This document shows, piece after piece, positions 28,660-40,394 of a DNA stretch of 64,000 nucleotides. Positions within the stretch are counted from its first letter, which is position 1, and each line of letters starts with the position of its first letter. Source of the DNA: Melieria omissa (Eukaryota > Arthropoda > Insecta > Diptera > Ulidiidae); contig OZ020269.1 of assembly GCA_963971225.1 (NCBI GenBank), positions 88,330,783 to 88,394,782 of the forward strand. The letters are read 5' to 3'. The position numbers were made by a program, and so were the translations under genes. Below the pieces are notes generated by a model. That model saw only the letters and a program-made list of their open reading frames with translations. It did no database searches and was not told the origin of the DNA.

Positions 28660-28900
28660 CCGCGCTGACCAACGAAGAGCTTTAGTCCAAGAAGGGCTGT
28701 GGCTGCAGCGTTTCTAGCAAAGCTGTTCGCCTTCTCATTGCCGTTTAATCCTTTGTGTTCTGGGACCTAGAAGATTTTGACTTGGATGTATGTGCCCAGT
28801 TTATTCAATGCCTCTTTGCATTCCAGCACTAGCCCTTAGATTATCTCATAGAGATAAGTGCTCTAATGACTATTTGACTATCCGAAGATATAACATTCAC
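28660..28900 (-). pseudogene. LINE RNase H domain remnant
   Basis: On the minus strand, frames with stops read SDSQ..IRALIS, then ECKEALNKLGTYIQVKIF, VPEHKGLNGNEKANSFAR. This matches the RNase H tail of R1/I/Jockey-type LINEs (pattern SDSQAAIKAL, then VPGHxGIxGNExADxLAR). It is broken by stop codons and ends next to the MITE at 28646. Confidence 0.7.
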
Positions 28901-29864
28901 TCGTTTAAACCATAAAGCCATAAAAGATTTCAATGTAGTGTGTAAGTAATATGAACTAAGTAGTTTATATTTAGATCTTAGATGATATAAAGAAAAGGAT
29001 TGAAGAAACCTCTTCAACAAAGCACAAAGCCAAATATTCATGAGTGTATAATGCAAAAAGTTGTATCTATCACTGTTATGTTTCAAATTTTCATTGTCAT
29101 TAGTTATCATTATGTTAATACTGCAGATTGCCTGATGAGATTGTCTTAAACTTAGTTTCGTGTATCTCATATCATAGAATTATTTTTATTTTGAATTTGT
29201 TTAGTTCCGCAATAAGTCATTGCTCCTCTTAGTCTTTTAGTTTGTCAAAATTGCAAATTTTTATCAGCCACATATCAAATATTTATTAATATGGCTTAAT
29301 TATAACATTTTCAACGTGCAGCCATAAAATCTTTTATTTATTAAGCTCTTGTTTTGTATTTTTATTGTTGGATGTTTTTCATTAGCAAGTAAGTATACGT
29401 AGAAAGAATCACGTTTGGGATTATTTCTTATCAATTCTATTCAACTTTATTGAAGCTCCCAGTTAGCAGCTAACATAGTTATAGAATCCAAATATAAATT
29501 CTCCTCATTCTAAATAAAACAAGAAGTTTTTATTTAGGATGTAGCGTAGACAATGATGCCTCAAAATAAAATTGCGGGTTCTCCGTACACGCCCTCTGAA
29601 CCTAATCTAACCTCATACTCATCTAAAATTGCAATTATATTCGAAATGGGGAGGTAAATGGGGTCTCGACAATACAATTTGATTTTTGCTTCGTAGAAAC
29701 CCAAAGGTTGACAGCCTCACAACTGCGATTGTACAGGAGGCCCTCTAGTGGTGATTTTCTGAAAATTAATTTTGTATTTTTTGCACTTAAGAATGTTGAC
29801 GATCGCTGAATAAATCATTCCAATCGGTTCAGTAGTTTCCGAGATAAAACTACATTCAACTAAT
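28901..29864. other. Gene-free stretch
   Basis: AT-rich, with no supportable gene. The end of it (29780-29860, ...CCAATCGGTTCAGTAGTTTC) looks like the edge of an interspersed repeat that leads into the tandem duplication that follows. Confidence 0.4.
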
Positions 29865-30271
29865 ACTTTTACAAGTGGGGGGAAAATGGCCAGTTTTGTA
29901 TCGCAGCCCCCTTAAGACTTGGATATAGCGGGTAGGCATGCTTGGAAGAAACTTTCGAAAAGGCAAATAAATGAGGGTTGGTCTTACATCTGATATGTCT
30001 GGGACCAATCTGAGAGCAGGTGAAGCCTTTTTTATAAAATCGATCATTTTGTATGGGAACTAAAACTTTTACAAGTGGGGAGCTAATGGCTTAGAAAATA
30101 ACCTGTTTTGTATGGCAGCCCCCTTAAGACTTGGATATAGCGGGTAGGCATGTTTGGAAGAAACTTTCAAAAAGTTAATTAAATGAGTGTTGGTCTTACA
30201 TTTGATATGTCTGGGACCAATCTGAGAGCAGGTGAAGCCTTTTTTATAAAATCGATCATTTTGTATGGGAG
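29865..30271. repeat. Tandem duplication, 200-bp period
   Basis: ACTTTTACAAGTGGGG begins at 29865 and again at 30065. The copies share GCAGCCCCCTTAAGACTTGG and GGTGAAGCCTTTTTTATAAA and differ by scattered substitutions. Confidence 0.85.
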
Positions 30272-30523
30272 CCTCATTAAGGGTTAGAGATAAGGTATTA
30301 ATTTGTTTTAAAGAAATGTTCAGTAGGGAAAACTAGTGGGGTCAGTCATAGATTTTAATCCTCTAAGAACAACTTCTAAGTAGCTGTGGAGCAATGTGTC
30401 GAATTTGTCAGATTTTTTGTGAACTTTGAACTCGATGCGAAGCCTTTTATCACCACTCCAGGCCTCTCAAAACTTCATAATTCTCGCTTCATTCATTTTG
30501 TATCTTTTTATTATTTAACATAA

Positions 30524-31551
30524 GGGGCCGTTCACATATTACGTAACGCATTTTTCGACATTTTTTGACCCCTCCCCCCCTGGTTGTAACACAACGTAAC
30601 AAACCTCACTACCCCCCCCCCCCCCTAATAACGTAACGCGGGGTTTTTTTTTATAATGGAAAGTGTATAATGTAGCCAGCAATATTTTTAATGTTATAAC
30701 CATCCAAATACCGTAATTATGATTATAAGCGTAAATTTCAATGTTTTTCAATATAATCCGGGTACATTAAATACATAATTTTGAATGATCAATATATAAG
30801 GACTCTCTTTGAATAGTAATATCTGTGGCTTGCCGCCATAACAGAGAAAGAGCCTATTTACACGAGGGCTTTTCCCCCTGCGTTAAAAGTCATGCGTGAC
30901 GAGTTTGTAGGCTAGAAGTGGTGAGAAGTCAGCGGGGTAGGCAAACACGCACGGTCAGCGAATTCCAGGGGTTTTTTTGACATTTGCTTTGCTCTTTTTC
31001 GCACTTTTCTTCAAATTTCAAACCGGCCGGACGCTTTGCTAACAATTATATTTACATCTTCCCTATTATTTAAATTTGAGCAGTTAATAGCCATTTCAGT
31101 GACTTCTAAAATATTTTCAATAATTTCTTCTTTGTTTAAATCCATTTTCTTTTAATAATGAGAATATCACAAAAGACGCGAAAATGTGAATGAAAGAAGA
31201 TTGGCCGCTTAAACGTCCAAAAAGCCAAGCAAAATTGCAAGTAAAAAGTCTTCATGTAAATGCATGAAGATTTACGCAGCAACTTCAAAAGAGAGTTGCA
31301 AAAAACGCAGGGGGAAAAAGCCTTCGTGTAAATAGGCTCAAAGTCACTTATGCCATAAGGTTCACAATGCAAGTCATTGCCAACTTTACCGAATCCGCGC
31401 GCGAATTTGAATTTCAGGTGCTGATTTTTGGGTATTTTTTCGACGTTACGTAACGCAGTCGATGACCCCCCCATCCCCGTCGTAACACTTCGTAACACAC
31501 CTTTGAACCCCCCCCCCCCCTAAGAGCGTTACGTAATATGTGAACGGCCCC
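30524..31551. mobile_element. MITE family C, host of a nested element
   Basis: 1028 bp between perfect inverted ends of about 26 bp beginning GGGGCCGTTCACATATTACG. It is flanked by TAA on both sides (30521-30523 and 31552-31554), a 3-bp duplication as made by PIF/Harbinger elements. Poly-C/poly-G runs lie just inside each end. It interrupts a copy of dispersed repeat X. It carries no transposase. Confidence 0.88.
30850..31339. mobile_element. MITE family D, nested inside family C
   Basis: 490 bp with inverted ends of about 36 bp, GAGCCTATTTACACGA on the left and its near-perfect complement on the right (one mismatch, one indel), flanked by AAA. It lies wholly inside the element at 30524-31551, so it inserted later. 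Its ends share the core TTACACG with family A. Confidence 0.8.
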
Positions 31552-31555
31552 TAAG

Positions 31556-32019
31556 GATACTCAAATAAATTAGAATTTTTGTACTTCATCAGGATTGCAG
31601 CTTCCACCTGTTTTTAATAACTTTTGAACCAATAAAGTTAGAGTAATGAAACTTTGACACGTGATCAAGGAGATTTTGGGTTTTAACATACTTACATTTC
31701 AAGAAAATTCTATACAAATTTTCAAGGATATAAAGGATTAAAATTTTTAAAGGACGTTTTTCATATCTTTTTTTTACAAATAGATAAAAAACATTTTTTT
31801 TTTAATTTTGCAGCCTTTGCTTTTTCATTTGATATACATATCACCATTTTCTAACGAGGTTAAGTATTTTTTATATTTTTTTTTATTTTTTATCCCCTTC
31901 AAAATTTTGATGTCCTTTTAAAGGAATGAAAAACTGAGTACGCAGTATTTGGTCTCTAGTTTCACGCCCATGTGGATTTTCCCCGGTGTGAAAAATGCTG
32001 CCGCACAGTGTAATCAGTT
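31556..32019 (+). repeat. Dispersed repeat X, copy 2
   Basis: Second copy of the repeat at 23122-23605, same orientation, ending CGCACAGTGTAATCAG. The family C MITE inserted at its left edge, so sequence upstream of 30521 (TTTTTATTATTTA) continues the same repeat. Confidence 0.8.
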
Positions 32020-33619
32020 TGGTGTTTTACTTACCAAATATTCTAAATGAACTTAGTTCAATCAAACTCCCCACCAAATGCCCAGTTTTTGATTCCCATG
32101 ATGCCACTTAAACACGTTAGAGTTTACTTTTTCACCCACTGGCCTACGGAAACAATGAAAACTTTCTCGGCACTGTTACAACACTTCAAACAAAATTATA
32201 CCACAAGCAAAAAACTGTAAACCTGTAAGTCCCCCATTGTCGATGTCATGCAAATTAGGCAATAACCAGCCAATCGACCAGTCAGTCTGACAGTCAGCTG
32301 CCAGTTAGCCACTTGGCTGGCTGTCTTTCTAGTTCATTGACATTGAAAACGCAGGCACGCAAAATTGGCTGCATCAAAAAACAAAAACAACCGCATGCGC
32401 GTACGCTGCATATTGACGGCACACTTGTCGGTTCGACACTCGATCGGTTTGTTTATAAATAATGTAGAGCACGTGCGTACCGCTACGTGCCGCAACAGTC
32501 AAAGCGACAGTCTATGTAGTTTGCGGCTACCTGTGTTTTGCTTTGCTTTTGTGTTTCGGTCACTTGTTGCATTTTAGCCAAGTTTCCGAAACGTCGACTT
32601 GGTCTAAAAATAGTCGCTCGGCATTGCTTGGAAACAAGGTTTTGCGTAAAAATTGCATAATATTAAATTTTCCGCTTCACGCATTGCACATTTCACGCTG
32701 CTGTTGTTTCCTTCCTTTTCGCTTCCATGGAAGTTATTAAAATTGTATTGGCCCACTTACGGCCGGTGAAGCCGATACGGTTAATGCAAATGAAGTTTGC
32801 ATCAGCCTGAAATACGAAAACAAAAACAAAATGACAAATATTGCTTGACAACAACGTATGTCAGTTGAATTGTTATTATTTTTTGGTTTTATTTTTATTT
32901 TTGATTTTACTTTTGTCTTCCTCGAGTTGGGTCAATAATCGGCAATGGGGATTCCAATGAAATCGGTATTGGACAGTTGCGGGTAAATTAAGCGGAAATT
33001 TGGCAGTTGTTCAATTGCCCCCAGGGCGGTGCATCTGTGTGTGTGTGTGTGATTTGCAATCATTGCAAAACACCGCAAGTAAACTTTTAAACTTCAACAT
33101 TCAATTCAAACACGCATCATCGATTTTCGTCCGCCCAACTGTCCGTAATGTCACAATAATGCCAACATTGAGTACGCCATATAAACACACAATAGCAACA
33201 ACAACAAAAATGTGCTGCAATGAAACTGGCAATAGCCGTAACAGCGACAACCTTATTTAATGTCAAACTTAATAAGTTAATTTTAATTTTATTACTAACA
33301 CCATAAGTCAATCACGTGCGCCGCGCACAATTCAATTCAGCTGCATGTCAGAAATGCGTTTTTGTTAGACCACAAGTGGAATTACTCGTAAATTGAGCGA
33401 TCAGCGGCGTGTTGCCTCTTCCGCTGTCACAATGAAACGTCACGCAGTGTTTGTGCTACGTGTTTAGGGGATCGAGCGGTTAATCGTTGAGAAAGTGCCG
33501 GCGACACGTATTCAAAGCGTCTGTCAGTTGAGGTGGTATCTCAACTTGACATGGGGGAGGTTAAAGTTGAGTAATAGAGAGGCCAATTCGAATTCAAGAA
33601 GAAGAAGGATGGTCATCAA
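32020..33619. other. Gene-free stretch with promoter-like island
   Basis: 32280-32640 is more CpG-rich and contains TTTATAAAT (32452) followed by ACAGT motifs 40-60 bp on. This could be a promoter, but the spacing is poor and no coding exon follows. A short (GT)n run lies at 33036. Otherwise nothing was recognised. Confidence 0.3.
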
Positions 33620-34420
33620 ACAGGGTTTACTAGAATGTCCGTGCCTTGGAAACAGTCAGAGATGAAAAGTTGTCACAATCACAAAATTTCTTCATTGATT
33701 GAAAACAATAAAAAAAACCTCTATTGATTAAATTTAATATTTAATAAATAAGGTATACAAAAATTTTTGTATACTTATTTTTTTTTTACAATCAGTTTAC
33801 ATCAAAAGTTTTAGTAAGTATAAGAAAATTTTCAAAAGGTCAAAATATATAATAATTAAATAAGTAAAATAACTTACAAGATATTACATTCAAAAACTAG
33901 TTTCATAAAAGAGGGTTTACTCAAAGGTTCATGTCTCAGAATCAGTAAGAGATGACAAGTTGTGTCATAATCACAAAAAGTCTTGATTGATTGAAAAAAA
34001 ATCACAAAAAATCTTTATTGATTAAAAATAATTTTTATAATTATTTTTTACTTAAAATTAGTTTATAATAAACGTTTTAGTAAATATGAAAAAATACACA
34101 AAAGGGCCAAAATATATAATATTTAAATAAATAACATAACTTACAAGAATTGAAATTCAAAAACAGTGTTTCAAAGTTTCATGTCTCAGAATCAGTTAAA
34201 GATGACAAGTTGTGTCACAAACACGAGACATCTTGATCAATTGAAAAAAAATCACAAAAAATCGTTATTGATTAAAACTAATGATTTCTTTTTCAATTAG
34301 AATCAGTTTATTCAAACGTTTTCGTAAATACATATAAAAAAATATTCTAAAAACAAAAATATATAATAATCAAATAAACGAAATTAATTACATAAAATTA
34401 CATTCAATATTAATGTTCTT
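33620..34420. repeat. Diverged tandem repeat, three units of about 250-290 bp
   Basis: The landmark GAGATGA(A/C)AAGTTGT recurs at about 33659, 33949 and 34199. It is followed each time by CTATTGATTAAA-like, CAGTTTA and AAAATATATAAT blocks in the same order. The units are clearly related but well diverged. Confidence 0.75.
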
Positions 34421-35849
34421 TGATTAACTATTGAAAAAAGTTCTCTAATCAATCGGACACCTTTCCAATATTTGCATTTAAATATTAAATGCGACCATTA
34501 AAACTTTAAAAACCACCAGACCATTAAAGATTGTTTTTGTTGATAAAACCGGATTTGATGAAGCCTTCAATTTATTACTCCATTTCACATGACTTTCGAC
34601 TGGTTCTCTGCGTGTACTGACGTCTGAAAGTTGCTTGCGTAAATGCCGAATATCTGAGCTCACAAAACAAAAGAAAACAATAATGAATTTAACGCGTTTT
34701 TTCGGTTTTAATTGAGTTTACTTAATTTAAAATTCACATAAGCGATGAATTATGAAGATTAACTGAAGCAAAATTGATAGCTTTATATGCAGACTTGAGC
34801 CATAAATAGAACTTTTTTAAAGTTGTTTGCCTTATTCGAACTGCTTGCGTGAATATCTCTTCTAAACTTGTCTCGCATTCTTAGCAGACATCTGCTGAGT
34901 CTTAGTCAAGAACATACATTCATACATTCTTAAGAAAGTAACCTAAAGTTAAAACAGAATTTGGGATTTAAAACTCAATTCATTGAGTTAGTTGTAAGAC
35001 TATTTCGTAGAGTATATCTCGAATATCTCAAATATCTCTCTTGATTTCTTAATTTATGGTTAATATAAAATTCTGTGAATTGGCACTAACTACAAAAATT
35101 AGAGCAATTAGAGCGAAACTAGAGGAATTACTAGAATACACAACTATCTTGCGTCGATATTCGACGATTGCTGCAATACTGACAAATGTAATAATGAAAT
35201 GACAACATTTTGTAATCACGTTTTCATGTTCGATATGGTGTGTGATGTTTGTTTAGTCTATAATACTTAGAGGAAAATACTTAGGAAAACTCCAAGTGGT
35301 GGCTTGTGATGTTTGGTTAGTCTGTAATAGAGTAGCAAAAGTCCATAGTGGGGGATCTACGAAAGTCATTTGTACTACTGAGAATACTAAGAATACTATC
35401 ATAGTAATATAGTAGTACTAAGAATTGAGTTTAAAACTTTACAATTACTATGTTAATGAGATAATGGGAAATTATTTATGAATATTTTAACCATTGTAAA
35501 GCTGAGAAACGTCACGCTGCTCTTCATAATCTATCGGAATTGATTAGGAATTTTAACACAGATTAAACACAGATTAAATTTCGATTATTGTCCCAATATA
35601 TGAGAAGTACCTCAAATCATTGTTTACGTTCATTCAACTTTTTCATCAACTGACTCTAATAAAGTTACTATAATCTTAAACAATTTTGTATTTTTACTAG
35701 AGCGGGTTAGGTTCTCGCTCAAAATACAAAATACAACCTTCAGGCTTTACGTGTGACTTTTTCGCATGAAATATTTTCATCACAATAAATTTAGTTTAGT
35801 ATTCATAATTTTTCTGACAGCAATTGTCATACCTACTGTTAGACAGATA
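34421..35849. other. Gene-free AT-rich stretch
   Basis: No gene, RNA or known mobile element could be supported. A weak local duplication around 35230-35330 shares the phrase GTGTGATGTTTGTTTAGTCT / GTGATGTTTGGTTAGTCT. Confidence 0.4.
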
Positions 35850-36116
35850 ACACCGTGCGACAACAAATTTTACACACGAAAAATTCGGTAGGTATACTCG
35901 CAAAACTAGGGGCCAAACGTAGTAAAACTGCGTTTTTAGTTTTTCTCTCTGACGTCAGGATTTTTTTTAAAAGGACTTTGAAATTTGAAGGACATGTTTA
36001 TTTCAAAAAATTATTTTAAAAATTGAGCGCATTGTAGAATAACAATATGGGTATCAAATGAAAGAGAAAAATTTTTTCGTGTGTTTTGACATTTTTTGAT
36101 TTTTGTCGCACGGTGT
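35850..36116. mobile_element. MITE family E
   Basis: 267 bp with inverted ends ACACCGTGCGACAA. The interior has no coding capacity. Its ends match the right end of repeat X, so both belong to one family. No clear target duplication. Confidence 0.7.
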
Positions 36117-36581
36117 AATGAGACAAACGTGTACCAGATCATGTGCCACTAAACCGCAGCAAAGTAGTAACTAATCAATTTATTCTTTTGAGAACATTTG
36201 TTTTAAAAAGCTGATTGATCTGTTTAGATTGCAGCTTAATGAACTAAGGTTAATTGGATAATTTTCTACTTCAAAGCACGTCCAAATTTTTTAACTTCAT
36301 GCTCCAATTTCTTTGTGATGTCGCTGTGTTTGAATATTTAGTTCGTTGGGTCACAAGTTTGAGGGTTGTGGTTTTAAATCACGCTTCATCGAACACCATG
36401 TATACACAAAATTTATGTATGGCATCACGCTTAATACTAGAAGCTTCAAAGGGTTCAAAATAACCTCACCAAGGTCTTTTTTAAATAATTGCTTTCTAAA
36501 AGAAAATATTCCTTACTATAAGCCAATTAAATTACAAAACTGAAAATTGTTTCAAAGGCATGTTACCCCTATTTTGTTGTA
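36117..36581. other. Gene-free stretch
   Basis: Nothing supported. 36335-36400 has a vaguely tRNA/SINE-like phrase (GTTCGTTGGG ... GGTTTTAAATC) too diverged to call. Confidence 0.3.
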
Positions 36582-36892
36582 TCTATATCTATCTATATGT
36601 ATAAAAATGAATTTCTGTTTGTTTGTTTGTTGGTCACAAGATACTTAAACTCAAAAACTAGATGACCGATTGAGCTGAATCTTGCACAGAATGCTCGTTT
36701 TGCTTGAATCATGGTAAAGTGTGAATACGACCTGAGAGGTGGGCGTGGTACCTCCTACACAACCTAAATTTTCAATATGGAATATCTTGAAATTATAAAT
36801 CGGACAACATTTAAATTGACTCCACTTTGATTGATTGGTTTATTGGCTCCATTGACTTTCAACTTGCGTGCAAGGCCACGGGGCCTTGCTAG
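36582..36892 (+). mobile_element. Non-autonomous Helitron
   Basis: A 311-bp element starting TCTATATCTATCTATATG. It ends in a 7-bp hairpin CAAGGCC-ACGG-GGCCTTG immediately followed by CTAG, the Helitron 3' signature. It sits exactly between A (36581) and T (36893), the usual Helitron target. It contains the phrase ACTAGATGACCGATTGAG seen in many insect interspersed repeats. No Rep/helicase sequence. Confidence 0.75.
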
Positions 36893-38655
36893 TTCCATAT
36901 AAATAATAATTGGCCGGGCATTCTAGTGTTAAGGATGTATGTAAAAAGATGTATGTATGTTGAGGAAACATGCTGGAATACGAAAATAAATGTATAAGGT
37001 TGTACATGTTGGTAGGTTGGACCAACGTTCGACCCGCCAAGAGGTAACCTGCGAATATTCATATCATTCATACTTTTATAGATACATAAATATTTACAGT
37101 TAAAGAACCAATCGAATGTTAATCACTGTTTAAATTGCTTAGTTGACGCAAGTGTTTTAAATTTCGTAAAAAATGTTTGCATATTTTTTTGTTTTGTCGC
37201 CATATTTGCAAATGTTTGTTTGGCATGCACACAATTTCTAGTTCAAGTTTAATTGTGAAGCGGCAAACAAAAATAATGAAATTAATAATAACAAAGAAAT
37301 AACTCACTTTCGTGTTGAAGGTATCATTGCAATATTTGCATAAATTTGCATTGATTGTTCAACACTTTTTTCACCACCAAAGATAATTAATGTGAATTAC
37401 TTACTTGTGTTTTTTTGCGGTTATTGTTTACCCACAATTGTGAGCTGAAGTTTTTAGTTTTGCAATAAAACTACATAAGTTAACAGAACAAAACAACAGC
37501 TGATAGATTTATGGAGCCAAGGCGTGGTTAACTAAATCATAAAAATTTAGTACAAACAACAAAAAAAACACTGCTTCAGCTGATGAAATGTAGTGCGTTT
37601 GGAATAAAAAGTGCATTTAAAAGCACACAAAATAGTTGCAGTGTACTAAAGCTGAACTATTTGAAAACTATGAAACTGAAACTATTTAAGATTTAGATTT
37701 GTCATCAGTACAGAAGGCTACACAAACATCAAATATGTTAAAATATGGACAGAAATATTTTTCAATATTAGACAGTACCTATTATTTTCGCGATTCGACG
37801 TTGGTTTTACATTATAAATTAATTGGAATTGGAATTATGGATTTGTGTAAAAACGATGCAGAGATACGGAAATATGGTTTTGCAGGACTGAAATATGGTT
37901 TGCGCACAATTACCACAGGGGAACTTTTTTACTTATTATTGAGCGGCATGAAAAATTCTCTCATATGCCTTGTGTCTACATTGAATACGGGATCCCCCGT
38001 GTTGAAATGTGTTTTTGGGAAAACAGTTACCAAAAACTGTCTAAAAAGTGGCACAAGTACATTACGTCACTTCGACACTCTAAGTACTCAGCAAAGTTGG
38101 TTACCTGTACTTTCTACGAGAAAAAGCCTTCACTCTTGTGACTTCTTGTTTGACAGTCAAGTAGAATTAAGTCAATAGGACTATTCACAACCTACGTCGA
38201 TAGAAGTTTAACCCTCTGCAGCTCTGCAGCAACTTCGTGCATTGCTTTGGAAATTTCAAACTTGTGCCCATTGAAACAAACCACATAATTTCAAATTGTG
38301 ACAATTGACATTTGAATCTTGAATTGGATTATAAATTATTTCGTCTTATAAATAAAAAAGACCTAATAAATGAAAATAAAGTAAAGTAAGTAAATAAAAA
38401 AAACTTCATAAGAATAGTTCAGTTTATTTCAGAGTGTCCGTCAGACCACCATATCAGTAATATTATTAAAATTAGGAAAAGTCGGTTACAGAGGGTTAAT
38501 CTGCATCTGAATTCTTGTGGACCACTCTGAGCAGCGAATTCTAATCACCTCACAGTCTTCAACCATGGAACCATGCAGATACCACTGCAGTTGAAAAGCA
38601 GACAACGTTTTGTAAATCAAAAATACACAAAATAGAAAAAAATTGCTTTCTCTCA
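36893..38655. other. Gene-free stretch with one isolated open frame
   Basis: A minus-strand piggyBac-like 12-mer TTAACACTAGAA is at 36921-36932. A plus-strand frame from ATG at 37735 to a stop at 38178 is 147 codons, long for this composition, but matches no family I know and has internal near-repeats. It is not called as a gene. Confidence 0.35.
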
Positions 38656-39032
38656 GGGACGGTACCGGTTATGGTTTTTATCAAAAAAAGTTAGATTTTA
38701 ACTGTTATCTTTTAACTTTTATTTTTACCGACAAAAATTAAAGTTATTTTGTGCCTTTTATCACAACAGGCAAAAATAACTGTTACTTTTGACTTTTATT
38801 TAATCGGTCAAAAATAACAGTTATTTAGTGACTTTTATTTTTGGGTTAAATATATCAGACAATTTGAATTTTTTCAAGGGCCGTTTGACCGGTTAAAAAA
38901 TTATTTATACCATTTCTTCTCTTTTCTACTGAAACGAAAAAAATATCATCAATAGTTTTGGAGTATATTTGAAATATTTTCGTTATGCCTTTTTGATTTG
39001 AAAATTGTAAAATAACAATTATTTTCGGTCCC
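38656..39032. repeat. Fold-back-like repeat with TAACTGTTA motifs
   Basis: Begins AGGGACGGTACCGG and ends CGGTCCCT, with many internal AAAATAACTGTTA and ACTTTTATTT motifs in both orientations. It resembles hAT-related fold-back MITEs, but a duplication at the ends could not be found. Confidence 0.4.
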
Positions 39033-39615
39033 TCCCTACTCTTCTTTTTTTTCTTAACCAAACCAAAAATATGTTTGTTATGCTTTTTAACAAAGTATTA
39101 CTTTGTTGCTGTTATATAAATTTTTGGTTGCCATAAGCATCTCGTCAATTTTAACCTCACTTTTGCACTGCTGTTAAACAATAAGTAAAATTCACAACAT
39201 CCAAATTGCGGCACAATATAATTTTATGGCCCAACAGCGCAGCACATAAACCACTCCGCTGTGTGCAAACACTCGTGCAATCTTGACGTGCGTTTTGTTT
39301 TCAACGAACATAAAACAATAAACCCACAAACCAACTTAACTGATAAACACCATCGCACTATTATAAACATATTAACTGGTAATTAAGTGAACTTTGTGGA
39401 TTTCCACAAAAGCAAACACAGTAACGACAACAACTACTGCCACAGTATAACACGACATAAAGATTGATTTATGATTTTGATTGTGTTTGCATTCAATTGT
39501 AATTGACATTTATTGTGCTAATTTAATTAATGCGACGCGCACTCTGCAAATTCGACTGTTCAGCGAATTTAGGGGCAACTGGCTTGAGAGCGAGATTTTA
39601 TTTGGCACAAGCCAA
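39033..39615. other. Gene-free stretch, possible 5' flank
   Basis: CAA-rich sequence at 39170-39450 resembles a fly 5' flank or untranslated leader. No gene supported apart from the candidate that follows. Confidence 0.3.
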
Positions 39616-39873
39616 ATGAAAATTCTTGACAAATTACAAAATGTTGGTACTTCTATCTCGTCGATCATAACATCGGCAGCAAGTAGCTCGTTGGCGTCTC
39701 AAGCTAAAAGCGGAATTAGTTATTCTGGCTGGCTGCACGTAAAGTAAACAATGAATTTGGGGGTTTTCGCATTGTTGCTGGCTTTCATTTCGTTTAACAT
39801 TGAATTCCTCTTTGCTCTTCAGGCGCTTATCACTTTGTGTACAGTTTCTTATACATTTTTTGAGTTTGCCTAA
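39616..39873 (+). CDS. Candidate two-exon small protein, 57 residues
   Basis: Not recognised. ATG at 39616 (context CCAAATG) opens a 41-codon exon ending CAC|GTAAAGTA at 39738. An exon from 39823 (after GCTCTTCAG) continues in phase to TAA at 39871-39873. The first exon encodes a Ser/Ala-rich stretch with varied codons (SISSIITSAASSSLASQAKS); the second is a short hydrophobic tail. It could be a real short gene, the first exon of a longer one, or chance. Confidence 0.22.
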
Positions 39874-40220
39874 AGTTTATGACCAAACGATAAGCAAATG
39901 AACTCTGCAATTTATGATCATGGCTTTGTAAAGTTTATAAATTAAGTATTCCATAAAATTTAAAAATATACTTCTTTCAGGTTGTTTGAGCTTTTAACGG
40001 CACTCAGCAGTTAAGCTGCCCGGGCAACGGTAGTGGTGTAAAATATATGATCTGAGAATGCAGCTTCGTACAAATAAATACACAAGTATGTGTGGCCATT
40101 CAAATCTTTATTAAGGTACAGTGAACCTCAACAGACAGGGTCTCCTCGAACGGGTTTTTTCTTCGGAACCCAATTTATGCAGCAATAGAATCAATAATCA
40201 CAGATAGAATCTGTCCGACC
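39874..40220. other. Gene-free stretch
   Basis: Nothing recognised. The end of it (from about 40110) begins an internally repetitive region that continues beyond the MITE that follows. Confidence 0.3.
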
Positions 40221-40394
40221 CAGCGGCGGATTCAGAAACATTTTTTTGAGCGGTTTAAAAAAATAATTCTTTAATATTTTTTAAAAACCATTCAAAAACT
40301 AAAAATGCCTTTTAATTTGTATGTAGTTATAAAGATGACCCAAATATTTCGGGGGGTTTCAACCCTCAAAACCACCCTATTGAATCCGCCACTG
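40221..40394. mobile_element. hAT-type MITE, family H
   Basis: 174 bp from CAGCGGCGGATTCA to TGAATCCGCCACTG, the CAG..CTG type of end used by hAT transposons. Flanks GTCCGACC (40213-40220) and GCCCGACC (40395-40402) are an 8-bp duplication with one change. No coding capacity. Confidence 0.85.

Noticed and set aside
32365..32577. Plus-strand 70-codon frame in the CpG-rich island
   Set aside because: No similarity or splice support; the island is better read as promoter-like DNA, and even that is weak.
33620..34420. CRISPR-like spaced repeats
   Set aside because: The units are 250-290 bp, diverged, and lack short identical repeats with unique spacers; this is a eukaryotic tandem repeat.
37699..38178. 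Plus-strand frame of about 150 codons
   Set aside because: No recognised family, internal near-repeats, no splice or promoter context; probably chance in a gene-poor stretch.
38656..39032. Definite hAT element with 8-bp duplication
   Set aside because: The left end fits (CAGGGACGG), but no CCCTG right end or matching 8-bp flanks were found, so it is listed only as a fold-back-like repeat.
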